A stretch of 59,000 nucleotides of DNA from an uncultured bacterium (GCA_947170225.1 CAMVSQ010000005.1:1-59000), one strand, 5' to 3'. Positions 42,378-54,099 are shown, counted from the first letter of the stretch. Made by a program: numbers and translations. Notes: generated from the sequence alone by a model not told the origin.

Positions 42378-43523
42378 CTAAAAGATAAAATTTTGTTTCA
42401 GTGAAAATATTAATGATATTGAAATCAAAATCCATCACAACAACAATATTATATCAAAAAATATTTTTTCTCTTTTTAGAAAGTTTGCGCCATATAGTAC
42501 AAGTCAAAAAACTCAAAAATAGACCAACATGACATAAGCATAATCATTCATATTTGGTGAATACATTATTTTATTTATTCGGATATATATGGTAGAAAGC
42601 AAAATAGTAAAAATCAATCATAGCAACAAATACCAAAATATTTTGATAAATTTTGCTGAAAATTTTTGTGCTTTGGCAAAAAGATCTTTTTTTACCATTT
42701 TTAGGTACAGCAAAAATCATCACAAATTTGCATACCACACATCTTCTCCACTCCTAGCTCATCATGCTCAAAACAATCATTTTGCTTTTTCTAATTTTTG
42801 GATTTCTTTCATCACATAAATATCGGATACTTTTGATCCAACTACATCTATACGAGATGCGTCTTGTATGGATAGATATTCTTGCTCTATTTCATTGAAT
42901 TCATTGTACACCGTCTCCAAAAGAGCCACTATTTTTTCTGTATTACTTCACATTTTTAGTTTGGAAAGCTCTTGTCATTGTTCAAAAAGGTGTTTGAGTT
43001 TTATATCTGGTACATATCATTCTGATTTTTCTATTAAATCAGGAATTTTTTTAAGCAAATCGTTTACCAGTACCAAAGCCTTTTCTAGCTCTTGATCATT
43101 AAACATTTTTTCATCTTTGGCCTTTTTTTGTTTCAAAAGTGCCTCTTGGTTTTGTGTCCATTTTTCGGCTCTATCCTTTTCTTGTTTTATTATTTCATCA
43201 ATTTTGGTCTGCTCCAAACTACGATTATCTACATAATTTATGTTTTTTATATCAAATCAAAGTATGGACAATGAATATATAGTCTTTGCCAAATCTTTTG
43301 CATTTGAGAGCATTTTGATCTCCTGTCAAGCGAAATTTATCAATATTTTCAAAACTCAATAGCTTTCTACGTATTGCTTTTTGTATTCATAAAGCTGCAG
43401 TATGACTAGCTTGTATTCACCCAATATTTCTCTAATTTTTTCTTCTGATACTCAAAAAAATAGCAAATCTACACTATAGTTTGTGCCAAAAAGTTCTCTT
43501 ATAGCTACCACATGAAATATCAT
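42378..43523 (-). CDS. Coiled-coil protein with C-terminal TM helices; N-terminal part of a frameshifted large protein
   Basis: The 381-residue frame begins at ATG 43523, with a helical N-terminal region, a coiled coil (about 100-160), a further helical domain, a Gly-rich loop (GLFGAGGARSGED) and three hydrophobic helices near the end (about 300-375). It stops at TAG 42378-42380 in the middle of a membrane domain. The frame one base further on continues the hydrophobic pattern for 445 codons. No family is recognised. The start region is divergent from the PilT/KH ATPase gene. Confidence 0.65.
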
Positions 43524-43666
43524 AAGTAAATACCAGTTTTTAAAATTTAAAAATTCCCAATATATAGATTTTTTATTGAAAAATTAAAAAAAATCAATAT
43601 ATAGAGTTGTTTAATTTTATTTAAAATTTTTTAAAAAGCAAATTTTTAGATCTGAAATATAATAAA

Positions 43667-45082
43667 ATGCAAGAAATAAAATGATGCTGAAGTATCTTGG
43701 ACCAGTATTTTGATGACAATACTATGTCAATCCATATCAAAGAATGAAACCCTTTTTTGAAAAAAAATGGATGACCTGATGGACGAAATCCTATAATCAG
43801 CAAAGACATAATGACAAAAGATATGGTAAACAAATTGATTGATGAAATTTTTAAAGAAATTGAGACAAGAGACGATGCAATACTGGAAATAGATAGGCAA
43901 ATGTCCAAAGTAATCCAACTGTGACCATATAGGATCGTAATTGTTTACCCTCCGCTGTCTGATGGGTTGGAAATTACAGCTGTAAAACCTATCAAAAAAC
44001 TATCATTGGAAGATTACAATTTGGATCAAGAAGTTTTGGATTTGTTCAAAAATTCAGCCAAGGGAATATTGGTTTCTGGTGCTCCATGAAGTGGAAAAAC
44101 CACTTTTGCACAAGCTCTGGTAGAACTATACGAGCAGCAAAACAAAATAATAAAAACTATAGAATCGCCTCGTGATTTGATGGTGCCAGAAAATGTGGTA
44201 CAGTACAGTTTTACATACTGATCTCACGATGAAGTGAGAGATATCCTTTTGCTTTCCAGACCCGATTATACAGTATATGACGAAGTGAGAAATACCAGCG
44301 ATTTTGAGCTATACAAAGATATGAGATTGACTGGAATTTGATTGATTTGAGTGATACATGCTACCAGACCTGTAGATAGTATCCAAAGATTTTTGGGAAC
44401 TATCGAGATGTGAATAGTACCACAAGTAATCGATACAGTAATTTTTATAGACAAATGAAAAATCAAAGAAATACTACAATTAAATTTGACTGTGAAAGTG
44501 CCAGAATGAATGGAATCTGACGATTTGGCCAGACCTGTAATCCAAGTTTCTTCATTTTTTGACAAGCAAATTGTATATGAAATATATTCGTTTGGAGAGC
44601 AAATTGTAGTGATGCCACTTGGAGAGGAAATTCAAACCAAAGAAAAATGATGAAAATTGAGCCACTATGCAAAACTTTCTATAGACAGTATTTTAAAAGA
44701 ATTATTGCCATGTAGCTTTATTTCCAAAGTTTCATGAGATACTGTGCAGCTTTTTGTGCCAAGATCTGAAAAATGAGCTATAGTATGAAAATGATGACAA
44801 AACATACAATCACTAGAAGATCAATTGTGACTTAGGATAAATGTGCAGACTTTTGAAGATTTGCCAATACTAGATATAGATGTGCAGACAGAAAAAAATG
44901 GAAATACTATCGTGATTTATTTCCCAAAACATTATGTAGATAGAAATGTATATGTGATGATTGGAAAAGAATTGCTACATACACAGACAAATAGTCATGC
45001 ACAAGTGGTAGTAAAAAACAAAAATATTGTAAAAAGTATCATTTCAAAATGATTTACCTTGATTGATTATGATAGAATTTAA
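43667..45082 (+). CDS. PilT-family ATPase with KH domain (COG1855-like, without PIN domain)
   Basis: This 471-residue ATPase matches the archaeal-type PilT/KH family: Walker A GAPGSGKTT (138-146), IESPRDL, the [20 protein letters not shown] region with Walker [14 protein letters not shown] and [10 protein letters not shown], then a KH domain with VGKGGQNI (373-380). Archaeal members (COG1855) carry an N-terminal PIN nuclease domain of about 150 residues, which is replaced here by a shorter region. The function of the family is poorly known; RNA-binding by the KH domain is likely. It is divergent from the large membrane-protein gene. Confidence 0.88.
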
Positions 45083-45095
45083 TTGATATTTAAAA

Positions 45096-45163
45096 TGTCA
45101 TTCTGAGGGAATGAAATGACCGAAGAATCTAAAATAGATCCTTCGCTTACGCTCAGAATGACA
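45096..45163. repeat. Palindromic repeat element (GTCATTCTGAG family)
   Basis: TGTCATTCTGAGG...GAAGAATCT on the left mirrors AGATCCTTCGC...GCTCAGAATGACA on the right. It lies between the ATPase and the pyruvate-kinase-like gene and could fold into a long hairpin in the transcript. Confidence 0.85.
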
Positions 45164-45196
45164 GATGGATTAAAATTTATTTTATAAAATTTTCAC

Positions 45197-46606
45197 ATGT
45201 GAAATTTCAATTTTTCAAAGATTGTTGCTTGAGTTTGACCAACATTGGCAAAAGAAACCGTATTGTCCAAAGTGATAAATATGGTAGATGTTTTTAGATT
45301 AAGTTTGTCTGGATGATTTGACGACAACAACAAAAAATATATAGACACAATCATGAAACTGGACAACAGCAAAACTATCATGATGGAGACAAAATGATGT
45401 GATGTCAGAGTAAAAAATTTGCTAAATATAAACTTGAAAAAATGAGACATAATAAATGTCGATTATTCTGAATATGCACAGGAAAGTGAAAAAACTATTT
45501 TTGTTGACTATGAAAAATTAGCTGAACTTTGAATTTGAGCAAAAATAAAATTTGAGCAGAGTAATATTTTGCTTGAGATTGTAGAGATAAAAAAAGAAGA
45601 CAATGTAGACTGCAAAGTAATTGAATGATGAGAGTTGTTGCAGTTTGATAGGGTGAGATTTTTGGACAATAATATTGATTTTGGAGTGCTGACAGAAAGA
45701 GACAAAAAAGACATTTTGTGGTGAATAGAACACTGAATACACATCATAGCACTTTCTGGAGTAAATGAGCCTGACGACATTTTGATGTTGAAGTCATTTT
45801 TGGCAGAAAATAATAAATGAAATATGAAAATTTTGGCAAAAATAGAAACTCCAGAATGACTAAAAAATTTAGATGTGATAAACTCTCTTGCTGACTGAAT
45901 TATTTTTGTATTTGACAAGCTGGAAAGCGAAATGGCAAAACACAATTTGGAAATGAAAGATCTGATCCAGAGAGTAAAAAGTACATGAAAACCAGTTTCT
46001 GTGACATTTATTTCATGACTAGAATCCCAAAAATATCCTTTTAGAGATCCAAAATCTGTACAAGAATTTTGTGATTGTGCCATAGATTCTTTTGTATTAG
46101 AATGGATAATCAAAGAGGATGACACCTTGGATATTATCACACAAGTTTACGATTTATTGACAAAATGTGAACCAAATAGTCCAGAAATCACCAGAGATAG
46201 ATTTGACAAAGACGACGATTTTGTGGTCAGAGACTATATAATTTACAACGCATACAGGATTACAAAAGAATTGGATATCAAAGCAATTGTTTGTTTTACA
46301 GACAATGGGTATACTTCTGCCAGATTGTCTTCATTGTCCCCAAAAGTACCTGTAATTACTTTCACAAAATCTGATGAAACTTATAGATATCTAAATATGA
46401 TTTGGTGAGTAAAATGATACAAAATTTCTGAATCTTTTGACTACGAAAATTTGAAAAGAATCGGAAAGGAGATGATTAGGATAGTTTTCAAGTGAAATAT
46501 ATCGCTGGATGACAAAGTAGTGATAGTGCAGTCCAATGAACGACAAAAAGATGAAAAAAATGATATGATAAATGGAGTAGAATTGTATAAATTTAAAAAT
46601 ATATAA
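45197..46606 (+). CDS. Pyruvate kinase-like protein, probably catalytically altered
   Basis: The 469-residue protein follows the pyruvate kinase layout from KIVAGVGPTLAKE through VDVFRLSLSGG, ETKGCDVRV, a B-domain insert, KDILWGIEHGIHIIALSGV, ILAKIETPEG and PVSVTFISGLES to a C-terminal domain. Key positions deviate: the usual RLNFSHG is RLSLSGG, DTKGPE is ETKGCD, and MVARGDLGVE is FVFDKLESEM, which removes the RGDLG metal/phosphate site. The lysine and glutamate of AKIE remain. It either has changed chemistry or serves as a regulator; with PPDK in the same genome, loss of kinase activity would be tolerable. TGA supplies many glycines. Confidence 0.8.
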
Positions 46607-46608
46607 TT

Positions 46609-46716
46609 GTCATTTTGAGTAACAATATCGTCATTCTGAGGCAATAGCCGAAGAATCTAAATATATATAAATAGATTCTTCACTTCGTACCGCTAACGGC
46701 ATAAATTCAGAATGGC
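46609..46716. repeat. Palindromic repeat element with an extra half unit
   Basis: A half unit TGTCATTTTGAG (46609-46620) precedes a full element from CGTCATTCTGAG (46629) through GAAGAATCTAAA and TAGATTCTTC to ATTCAGAATGGC, with a TACCGCTAACGGCA insert in the right arm. Confidence 0.8.
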
Positions 46717-46746
46717 TGAGTAATTATATTTATCTAATCAAAATAT

Positions 46747-48318
46747 ATGCTCTTCATTGTTTCACTAGCAATATTTACCACAATACTCACTATCACAGAA
46801 AATATTTTTTTGGCAGTTTTTGCTTTGTTTTTGCTGATTTTGTGGATCATAATTTCAAATCTTTTGACCAAAAAACAAAAAATTTGGCAAAAAATATCTT
46901 TGATATTTTTGGCTTTTGTATTGGCGATTTTGGCAATATTTATCAAAGTACACAGATACGACCAAAAATTATCAACAATTTTCACATCCACAGGACTGAT
47001 TTATGAAAATATGCAATGACCGCATTGACCGTATTTTGTCTGAACATGAATTATATCAGATATCTATTCTCACCAGAAATATATTTTTCAAGATGGCTGA
47101 GGTCGTGAATATTTTTTGAAATCAGAAAAATCATACAAAATCTGAGATGAAATTTGGTTAAATTGATATGTTTCATTTGGCTATACTGGAGCAAAGGATA
47201 TTTTTGATTTTAAAAAACAGCTTGAAATTTTTAAAACAAAGCCCGACTTCCAATCAATATTTCACTATGAATTCAACTACCACAAATGGGAAATGATGAA
47301 ATGATATTATGGCACTATCTACGAACAAAATTCTATAAAAATAGATAGTAGCGACAAAAATATTTCTTTTATCCAAAAAATTAGAAAAAATTTGCAAGAT
47401 ATGATAATTTCAGCTTATGGAGAGACACCACAAGCAGGACTAGTTTTGTGAATGCTCGTATGAGATAGGTCTCAAATTCCTAGCGATGATTATCAGACAT
47501 TTATTGATTCATGACTTGTACATATTATTGCAGTTAGTGGTGGAAATATAGTGATGATAGTGGTTTTTTTGTCTGCAATATTGTTTTTTGTTCCATTTTA
47601 TCTCAGAAATACCATCATTTTAGTCACTGTGATACTGTATTCGCTAGTTTGCTGATTAGATAGTTCTGTATTTAGAGCCACTGTAATGTGATGATTGTCT
47701 CTTTTTGCCCTTTTTTGGTGAAGAGAGATAGATGTGTGGAGAGCTATGGGTATCGCCTTCGTAGTCATGATTTTGGTAAATCCATATTTTTTGGCTTATG
47801 ATGTGGGATTTTTGCTGAGTTTTTCAGCTATAGTATGAATAGTATATTTTTCAAATTTTTTGGAAAAATTGAAGCAAAAAATAGCAGAAAAAAAAGTAAA
47901 ACAAACCATAAACAAAAATGAAAAAAAGACAGCAAAAACAAAAATTTTGAATTTCATAAAAAATAGTGCAAAAGATTATATTGTCCCTACGCTTGGAGCG
48001 ACGCTGGGAGTTTTGCCAGTCATGCTATTTTTTATGTGAAGTACAAATCTTTTGGGGATTGTGGCAAATTTTTTTGTCAGTCCAATCATAGCAATTGTGA
48101 TGATCTACGGTTTTATTAGCACAATTTTGTTTCATATAGTACCGCGAAATATATTTTTATTGCCCGAAAAATGGCTAATTGATTATATTTATTGAATTTC
48201 ACAGATTACGGCCCAATGGTGAGTCTACTTAAATGCGAACTGATCATGGATAGTGTATGTTTTGCTAGTTCTCTTTATTTTTCGAATTATTATTAAAAAA
48301 AACAAGAGCCAAAGATAA
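46747..48318 (+). CDS. comEC: ComEC/Rec2-type competence channel protein
   Basis: The 523-residue polytopic membrane protein has an N-terminal helix pair, a DUF4131-like soluble region (about 85-225) and the competence domain with the family hallmark GLVLGMLVGDRSQIPSD, GLVHIIAVSGGNIVMIV and LSRATVMG-like SSVFRATVMGG segments. ComEC carries single-stranded DNA across the membrane during natural transformation. The metallo-beta-lactamase domain found at the C-terminus of larger ComEC proteins is absent. With PilT and pilin-like genes in the window it supports DNA uptake, a plausible nucleotide source. Confidence 0.92.
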
Positions 48319-48497
48319 GCAATTGGCTCTTGAAAATAAAAAGTTCATTATGAAAAAGTCGGTTTTTCTCTTCCAGTTTGAGATATTATTGAAAAGTTTT
48401 GATTTGTCAAGCATTTTTTTTGCAAAAGTGACTATAAATTTGTTTTTTTTGTATTTTGGAGTAAAATATTGATAGTTTATTTTATTACAAAATTTGG

Positions 48498-50183
48498 ATG
48501 ACATTTGGAAATATAGCACAGTTTCTATGATGATTGGGACTTTTTATGCTAGGTATCATATTTTTTGATGAATCGAGTAGAAAAGTTGTGTCTGGTGGTA
48601 TCAAAAAAGTGATAAAAAAAGCCACAAATAGTGTTTTTAAATCAATATGAATTGGATTTGTAGCGACATTGCTATTTCAGTGAAGCTCTGCAGTATTGCT
48701 TATTTTGGAGTCTTTTGTATCAGCGGGTATGATAGAATTTTCTCATGCTGTCAAAGTCGTTTTGTGAGCAAATATAGGTAGTTCGGTGGTTGGAGTGGCT
48801 TTGTGAACATTGGGACTGGAATTTGATTTGCTGACCATAGCACTTCCTATGCTGTGAATCTGTGTGCTCTTGCACTTTTTGCTCAAATCAGATAAAATAA
48901 AAAATGTATTAAAAATATTGATTTGATTATGTCTGATATTTTTGGGGTTGGATTTTATGAATACTGGTATGTGAGTCGTAGCCGAATACGCAAATTTTGC
49001 AGCATGGGCAGAATACTCCATATTTTTGTTTTTTATTATATGATTGTTTGGTACAATTATTGTACAGTCAAGTTCAATTACAATAGTTTTGACTTTATCA
49101 GCAGCAAATGCTGGTCTGATAGACTATCGTATGTGAATTATGCTGCTTTTGTGAGCTTTTGTATGAACTACGGCTACTGCACTTTTGGGGTGTCTGGAGT
49201 GAGGACATTTGAAAAAACAAGTTGCAGCTACTCAAATAATTTTCAATTTAATTGTAGCTACTATTTGAACAATATTATTGCCAGTGTTTGTCCGGATTTT
49301 AAGCCAATTTTCATTTAGCATATTTGTGTGACTTTCCATATTTGCTATATGATACAAACTAATCTGTGTATTGCTGATGATACCATTTATCAAGCAATTT
49401 ACAGCCCTAATAAAAAAACTATTTCCAAAAAAAGATTTTGATTTTTGATTGCATATAAAAAATACATCGCCAACCGTAATTGATGCAGCATTTACAGCAC
49501 TGCACGATGATTTGGTATCTATACTAAAAAGAGTCTTTAAACACTGTCTAAATACCCGAAACATTGATGAAAAAAAGATAATAGAATCTGATTTCAATTT
49601 GAATCTGATAGATCAGTATTTTGTTTTGTATTCAAATGATGAACTTAGGATACAGTATGATGAAATAAAAGAGATAGAACAGCTGATTTTGGTTTTTGTC
49701 ACAAAAATTAGGCAAAATATAGACAATAAATATGATTTGGATATACTAGATCTGTACCAAGAATCTCTATCCAGTATCGTATATGCTACCAAATATATGA
49801 AAGATGTGCACAAAACTATCTGAAAATTGAAAGATAGTGACAATGAATACCTGATAAATATCTATACAGAATTCAAAAAAATATTGATCCAATTGTATCA
49901 ACATGTATTGACCATAATAGGCAGATGATATGATGAATCTATAGTAAATAAGATAGAAAATTTGATACAGCAAATCAAAGATGTGGTAGACAAAAGGGCC
50001 CTAAACCCGCTTATAGACAATCTAAAAGAATCAAAAAATGATGCCACAATAATTTCAGATACCTTATATATGGATCATTATTTCCACCTTTCATGTTTGA
50101 GTATGGTCTCAGCATTGGCAAATTTGTATGGAAAAGATTCTTTCCGCTTAAATGATGACCAAATTTTTGAACAAATGAGATAA
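48498..50183 (+). CDS. Na/Pi-cotransporter family protein with PhoU-like C-terminal domain
   Basis: The 561-residue protein has two inverted repeats of the NptA/PNaS type: the first with LLFQGSSAVLLI and GANIGSSVVGVALG, the second with VQSSSITIVLTLSAAN and GTTATALLG. After the last TM helix (about 315) comes a helical soluble domain of 230 residues like the PhoU-related tails of bacterial family members. It probably imports phosphate with sodium. Standard-code reading would break it at more than fifteen TGA codons. A hairpin with arms CAAGAGCCAA and TTGGCTCTTG lies at the end of comEC upstream, without a T run on this strand. Confidence 0.88.
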
Positions 50184-50484
50184 TTGTATATTTGTTTTTT
50201 TGGCTTAATATCAGTTTTTGTCGGATGTTTTCAGCCGATCACAAATCGCAATCTATATACTATATCCCAAAAACACAAAATGGCAAGAACTTTTTTTGTC
50301 ACAAAATGACAACTCATTCGTATACCAAATTGAAGGACAGAAATTTTTTGTCTGATCGTGATTTGAAAAACGAATGAAAAATAAGTAGAAATGCGAAATT
50401 TGACTACATAGTCAATTTTCTGTCTATTTATGTCCATTTTGTCTTGAAAATTATTTTCAGATGATTAAAATTCCTTCTGTCGAT

Positions 50485-50508
50485 CTTGTCGTGTGGAGAC
50501 ACGATAAG
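50485..50508 (+). other. Hairpin with GGAG loop
   Basis: CTTGTCGTGT (50485-50494) and ACACGATAAG (50499-50508) form a 10-bp stem with one G-U pair around a GGAG tetraloop. A second hairpin with the same GGAG loop closed by G-T/A-C pairs occurs at 50761-50776. Confidence 0.6.
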
Positions 50509-50610
50509 TAGGTCGGTTATTTATCAGTTTGTCAGATATTGACTATTATATAGGTATTGTGTAATTCATATTTCCTAAACCTACGAGGAATGAGAATATG
50601 CAATATCAAC

Positions 50611-50675
50611 TGTCATTTTGAGGTGAAATCGAATAATATAATGTAAATTATATCCTTCACTTCGTTCAGGATGAC
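50611..50675. repeat. Palindromic repeat element (diverged GTCATTCTGAG family)
   Basis: TGTCATTTTGAGG on the left and TTCAGGATGACA on the right frame an AT-rich core with ATTATATCCTTCACTTCG. It lies in the S-layer upstream region. Confidence 0.75.
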
Positions 50676-50742
50676 AAACAAATTAGTCGTGTCTTAGTAC
50701 AATCTGATACATCCTACAAATTAGTTTATTTACACCGTGTAG

Positions 50743-50818
50743 ATCTTTAACAGACAATCAATAAGTGGAGACTTATTTTGCATGTTAACCGATCAATAAT
50801 CACGATTAACCTAAAGAT
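50743..50818 (+). other. Possible three-way-junction element upstream of the S-layer gene
   Basis: ATCTTTA (50743-50749) can pair with TAAAGAT (50812-50818), enclosing a perfect hairpin ATAAGT-GGAG-ACTTAT (50761-50776) and a second stem with arms GTTAA (50784-50788) and TTAAC (50806-50810). It may be a small RNA, a DNA-level regulatory site, or part of a leader from a farther promoter. Confidence 0.45.
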
Positions 50819-50848
50819 TGTGGTACTATTTTATATCTTTTTTATAAT
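50818..50848 (+). promoter_or_regulatory. Putative promoter of the S-layer gene, near-leaderless
   Basis: A perfect TATAAT at 50843-50848 lies only 6 bases before the ATG at 50855, with a weak TTGTGG (50818-50823) upstream at 19-base spacing. Transcription from it would start at or next to the start codon. Confidence 0.45.
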
Positions 50849-50854
50849 GTACAC

Positions 50855-53800
50855 ATGAAAACATTAAAAAAATTATTCTCTGTTTCTGCAATCGTTGCAT
50901 TGCTAGGAACATTGGCTCCTATGTATGCTTTCGGTGCGACTTATTCTGATGAATTACAAGACGCATACAACTACGCATACGCACACAAAATCACTACTAT
51001 GAACAGCATAGAAAATGCTGACATGTATGGTAGTTTGACAAGAGTAGCTATGGCTAAAATGATAGCTAACTACGCTACAACAGTTTTATGATTAGAACCA
51101 GACACATCTGCTACATGTACATTTACAGATGTGACAGCTGCTTTGGATGCTCAATACGATAATTGAGTGACAAAAGCTTGTCAATTAGGTTTGATGGGAC
51201 AAAACATCACTGCTTTTAGACCAAACGACTTAGTTACAAGAGCTGAATTTGGTACAACTTTGTCTAGAGCATTAAATGCTAACTCTGATGAATTAGCTTC
51301 TATGAATGCTGCAAATCCTTACTACAAAGAACACTTAAACTTCTTAAACAAAGAAGGAATTATGAAAGATATTTCAAATCCTTTCATGACAGAAGTTAGA
51401 GGATATGTAATGTTGATGATGATGAGATCTGACAACACATACAAACCTGTAGAAGGATGTACAGCTGAAGAATTGTTGGCTTGTTTGACAGCTGAAGATT
51501 TCGATGCTTGTACAGCTAAATGTGCTAAACAAGAAGACAACAACACAAACAACGAAGTTTCAAAATCAGGAACTCTAAAAGTTACTGTATCTGAAAACAA
51601 CGGAGCAAAAGCTATTATCGGAGGTATATCTGATCTTGATACTATCAACTTCAACGCTAGCGAAGCTGGAATATCTGTAGACAGAATCGTTTTGGAAAGA
51701 TACGGATACTCAAATGCTAGTGGTGTGACAGTTTGGTTGGAAGATGAAAATGGAACTAAAGTTACAAATGAAAAAACTATCAACTCAAAAGATGAAGTTT
51801 CTTTGACAATCAAATCTGCATACCGCGAAATGGATAGGACTGATTCTTTGACTATAGTTACATCTATTGCTTCTGGAACAGAAGGATCTACTATCTGATT
51901 TAAAGTAACAGAAGTTTCTAGTTCTGCAAAAACATTGAATTTTGCTAACTACCAACCAGCTACTTACGAAATGGTTATTTACGATGGATCTGAAGCAAAA
52001 TTTGGATACAAAGGAAACAGCGTAGTATACAACTACACAGCAAACGAAACTTATGATGTTGCTAGATTAAAAGTTACTGCTCCAAACAAAAACATCAGTA
52101 TCAATGGATTCACATTGGAAAACAGAGGAGACTTGAGTCTAAATAGATATGTTGATTCAAAGAACATAAAAGTATCTGTTGATGGAACAAACCTTCCAGC
52201 TACAGTATCTATCAACAAAAATGACGAAATAGAAGTTAATTTGAGAAATGCTCAAAGCATTGATGCAAAGAAAAACACTATATTCGTTGTTAGCTTGAAT
52301 TTTGATGATTTAGATGTATTTGGAAGAACTGTTAAATTAGAAGCTAAAGAAATCAGATGAGTAGAAGACAAAACAAACACAAGATTGTCATTTACTGGAG
52401 ATACATCTACAGCTCCTACATACACATTTAATGGAGGACAAATCAAATTGACAAGCACAAAACTAGGAACAATCGATGCTGCTGCATGAGCTACAGAAGT
52501 TGTATTTGCAGAATGAGACATCGAACTAAATGGACAAGTTATCAATATGGCTAACTTCACATTGACTGCTAGTGCTACATGAATCGATAGCATAGATATG
52601 TTGTTGAATGGTGTAGTTATCTGAGATGCTACAGCTGCATGAACAGACTTCACATTCAAATGAGTTACTATAGACAAATCTGGAAAATTGAGATTTAGAG
52701 TAAATATGGATTCTGAAGCAACAGGAAACACAATTACAATGACTCCTGCTTCATTCAACAAAGCACAATTCTCTGGTGCTAAATACGATGAATCAAATCA
52801 ATATGTAACTGGAAATGTTGTTATTGGATCTATCTCATTCTCTACAATCAAAGTTCAAGCTGCTAAATGAGCTTTGACAAATAATACATCAAAGAGCGTT
52901 GAATTCTTGACAAATCAAACAACAAGACAAACAGTATTTGATGGAGAATATACAGCAAAGAAATGAGATTTGTACTTAAATGAATTTGCTATCGCTGAAA
53001 CAAATGCATTACAAGCATGAGATACAGCTACATTCTATCTTTCAATAGATGGAAGAGATGTGGCATCTATAGACTTGTATGAAGGTAATACATGAGATAG
53101 TATGACATTCTCAAATGTAAAAGTAAAGAAATGAGACAAAGTTTCAGTTAAATTGGTAGCTGAAGTATACGCTGCAAATACTGGAAACTATACATACGAT
53201 CTTACTCTAAAAGGAGAAGATATGGATGGAACAGAAGCTGGAGAAGCTACAGCTAAAACTGTAAGAATGAATTTTGTTGATCAAGGTGGTGTGACAATAT
53301 CTGTTGCAAACGCTGATGCTGCTAACACAGTAGTATTGAGAGACAACAACATCAAATTGGCTAAATTCACAGTAAAACCATCAAAAACAGAATGAACAAC
53401 ATTAGATTCATTTGTATTTGGTCTAGTAGTACCTAATCCATTGGATGTAGTTGTAAAAGTTGATGGATCTGAAATAGATTCTGACAACATTACTGAATCA
53501 TCAAATACATATACAGTTTCATGATTAGCTGAAACATTAGACAATGATGGAGTAGTTGTAGAAATCTCTTATAGAGACGAACTTCCTGTAGATTCATATT
53601 CATTGAATCTTACAAAAGTTAATGGAACAAATGCGACAAAGACATTCAACAAGAGAGTTGCTGACGCATTGGTTACAGTTACAAAACAAGAAAACTTGTG
53701 AGATACAACTAAATTCACATTTGGTGTAGAAAAATATGATGATACAGTAAATGCTGATAGTTTGGTATTGTCATGATCTGCAAGAGTTCGAAATATTGGT

Positions 53801-53971
53801 GATGTAGCAGATGGAGATACTTTCGAAGCAGAAAATGGAACAACAGCTGAATTCATCATTTCAATTCAATACGATGATTGAACAACAAATCATAATATTG
53901 ATAAAACAACATACAAAGATTACTTCAAAGTTGGTTCTGAATACTTAAAAGTTTTCAAAGCTAAAGACTAG
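50855..53971 (+). CDS. S-layer-like surface protein with N-terminal SLH-like domain
   Basis: The 1038-residue protein has a signal peptide (1-28, cleavage after AFGA), an SLH-like region (about 30-195) with LTRVAMAKM, TFTDV and LVTRAEF motifs, a Cys-containing Glu/Ala-rich linker (about 200-235) and about 800 residues of Thr/Asn/Val-rich beta sandwiches, ending in a TAG. SLH domains bind pyruvylated wall polysaccharide. The codon use is more GC-rich and regular (AAC, TAC, GAC favoured) than neighbours, as expected for a highly expressed gene, yet TGA still encodes some of its glycines. A strong terminator follows. It is likely the main surface-layer protein. Confidence 0.88.
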
Positions 53972-53993
53972 TATCTTTGTATACACCATACAA

Positions 53994-54023
53994 AAAAACC
54001 TTCCTCCGGGGAGGTTTTTTTTT
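53994..54023 (+). terminator. Rho-independent terminator of the S-layer gene
   Basis: AAAACCTTCCTC and GAGG-TTTT frame a CGGG loop, with nine T residues following. Confidence 0.85.
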
Positions 54024-54099
54024 GTTGAGTTTTTTCTTGAAAAGGCTTGATGAATAGCTATAATCAATATACTATAATTTTTATATTTCATAAAATAAA

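Larger units (their letters stand above)
50184..50854. other. Long gap before the S-layer gene
   Basis: No secure gene is present. An open frame from TTG 50184 to TAA 50384 (66 residues, lipobox-like FVGC, one internal ATG at 50280) is possible but weak. Beyond it lie a TTGACTA/TAGTCAA palindrome near 50402-50418, a strong hairpin (50485-50508), an AGGA/TCCT stem region (50567-50600), a palindromic repeat (50611-50675), a second structured block (50743-50818) and a TATAAT just before the S-layer ATG. Confidence 0.5.

Noticed and set aside
43658-43667. TATAAT 3 bases before the PilT/KH ATPase ATG as promoter
   Set aside because: A start site 7 bases downstream would fall inside the gene, so this match is probably chance in AT-rich DNA.
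48303-48332. Hairpin CAAGAGCCAA/TTGGCTCTTG at the end of comEC
   Set aside because: The T run needed for termination is on the minus strand, where no gene is being transcribed towards it; may be fortuitous or a processing site.
50184-50384. 66-residue frame from TTG, lipobox-like
   Set aside because: Start directly at the upstream stop, weak composition and no second line of evidence; left as a possibility in the gap description.
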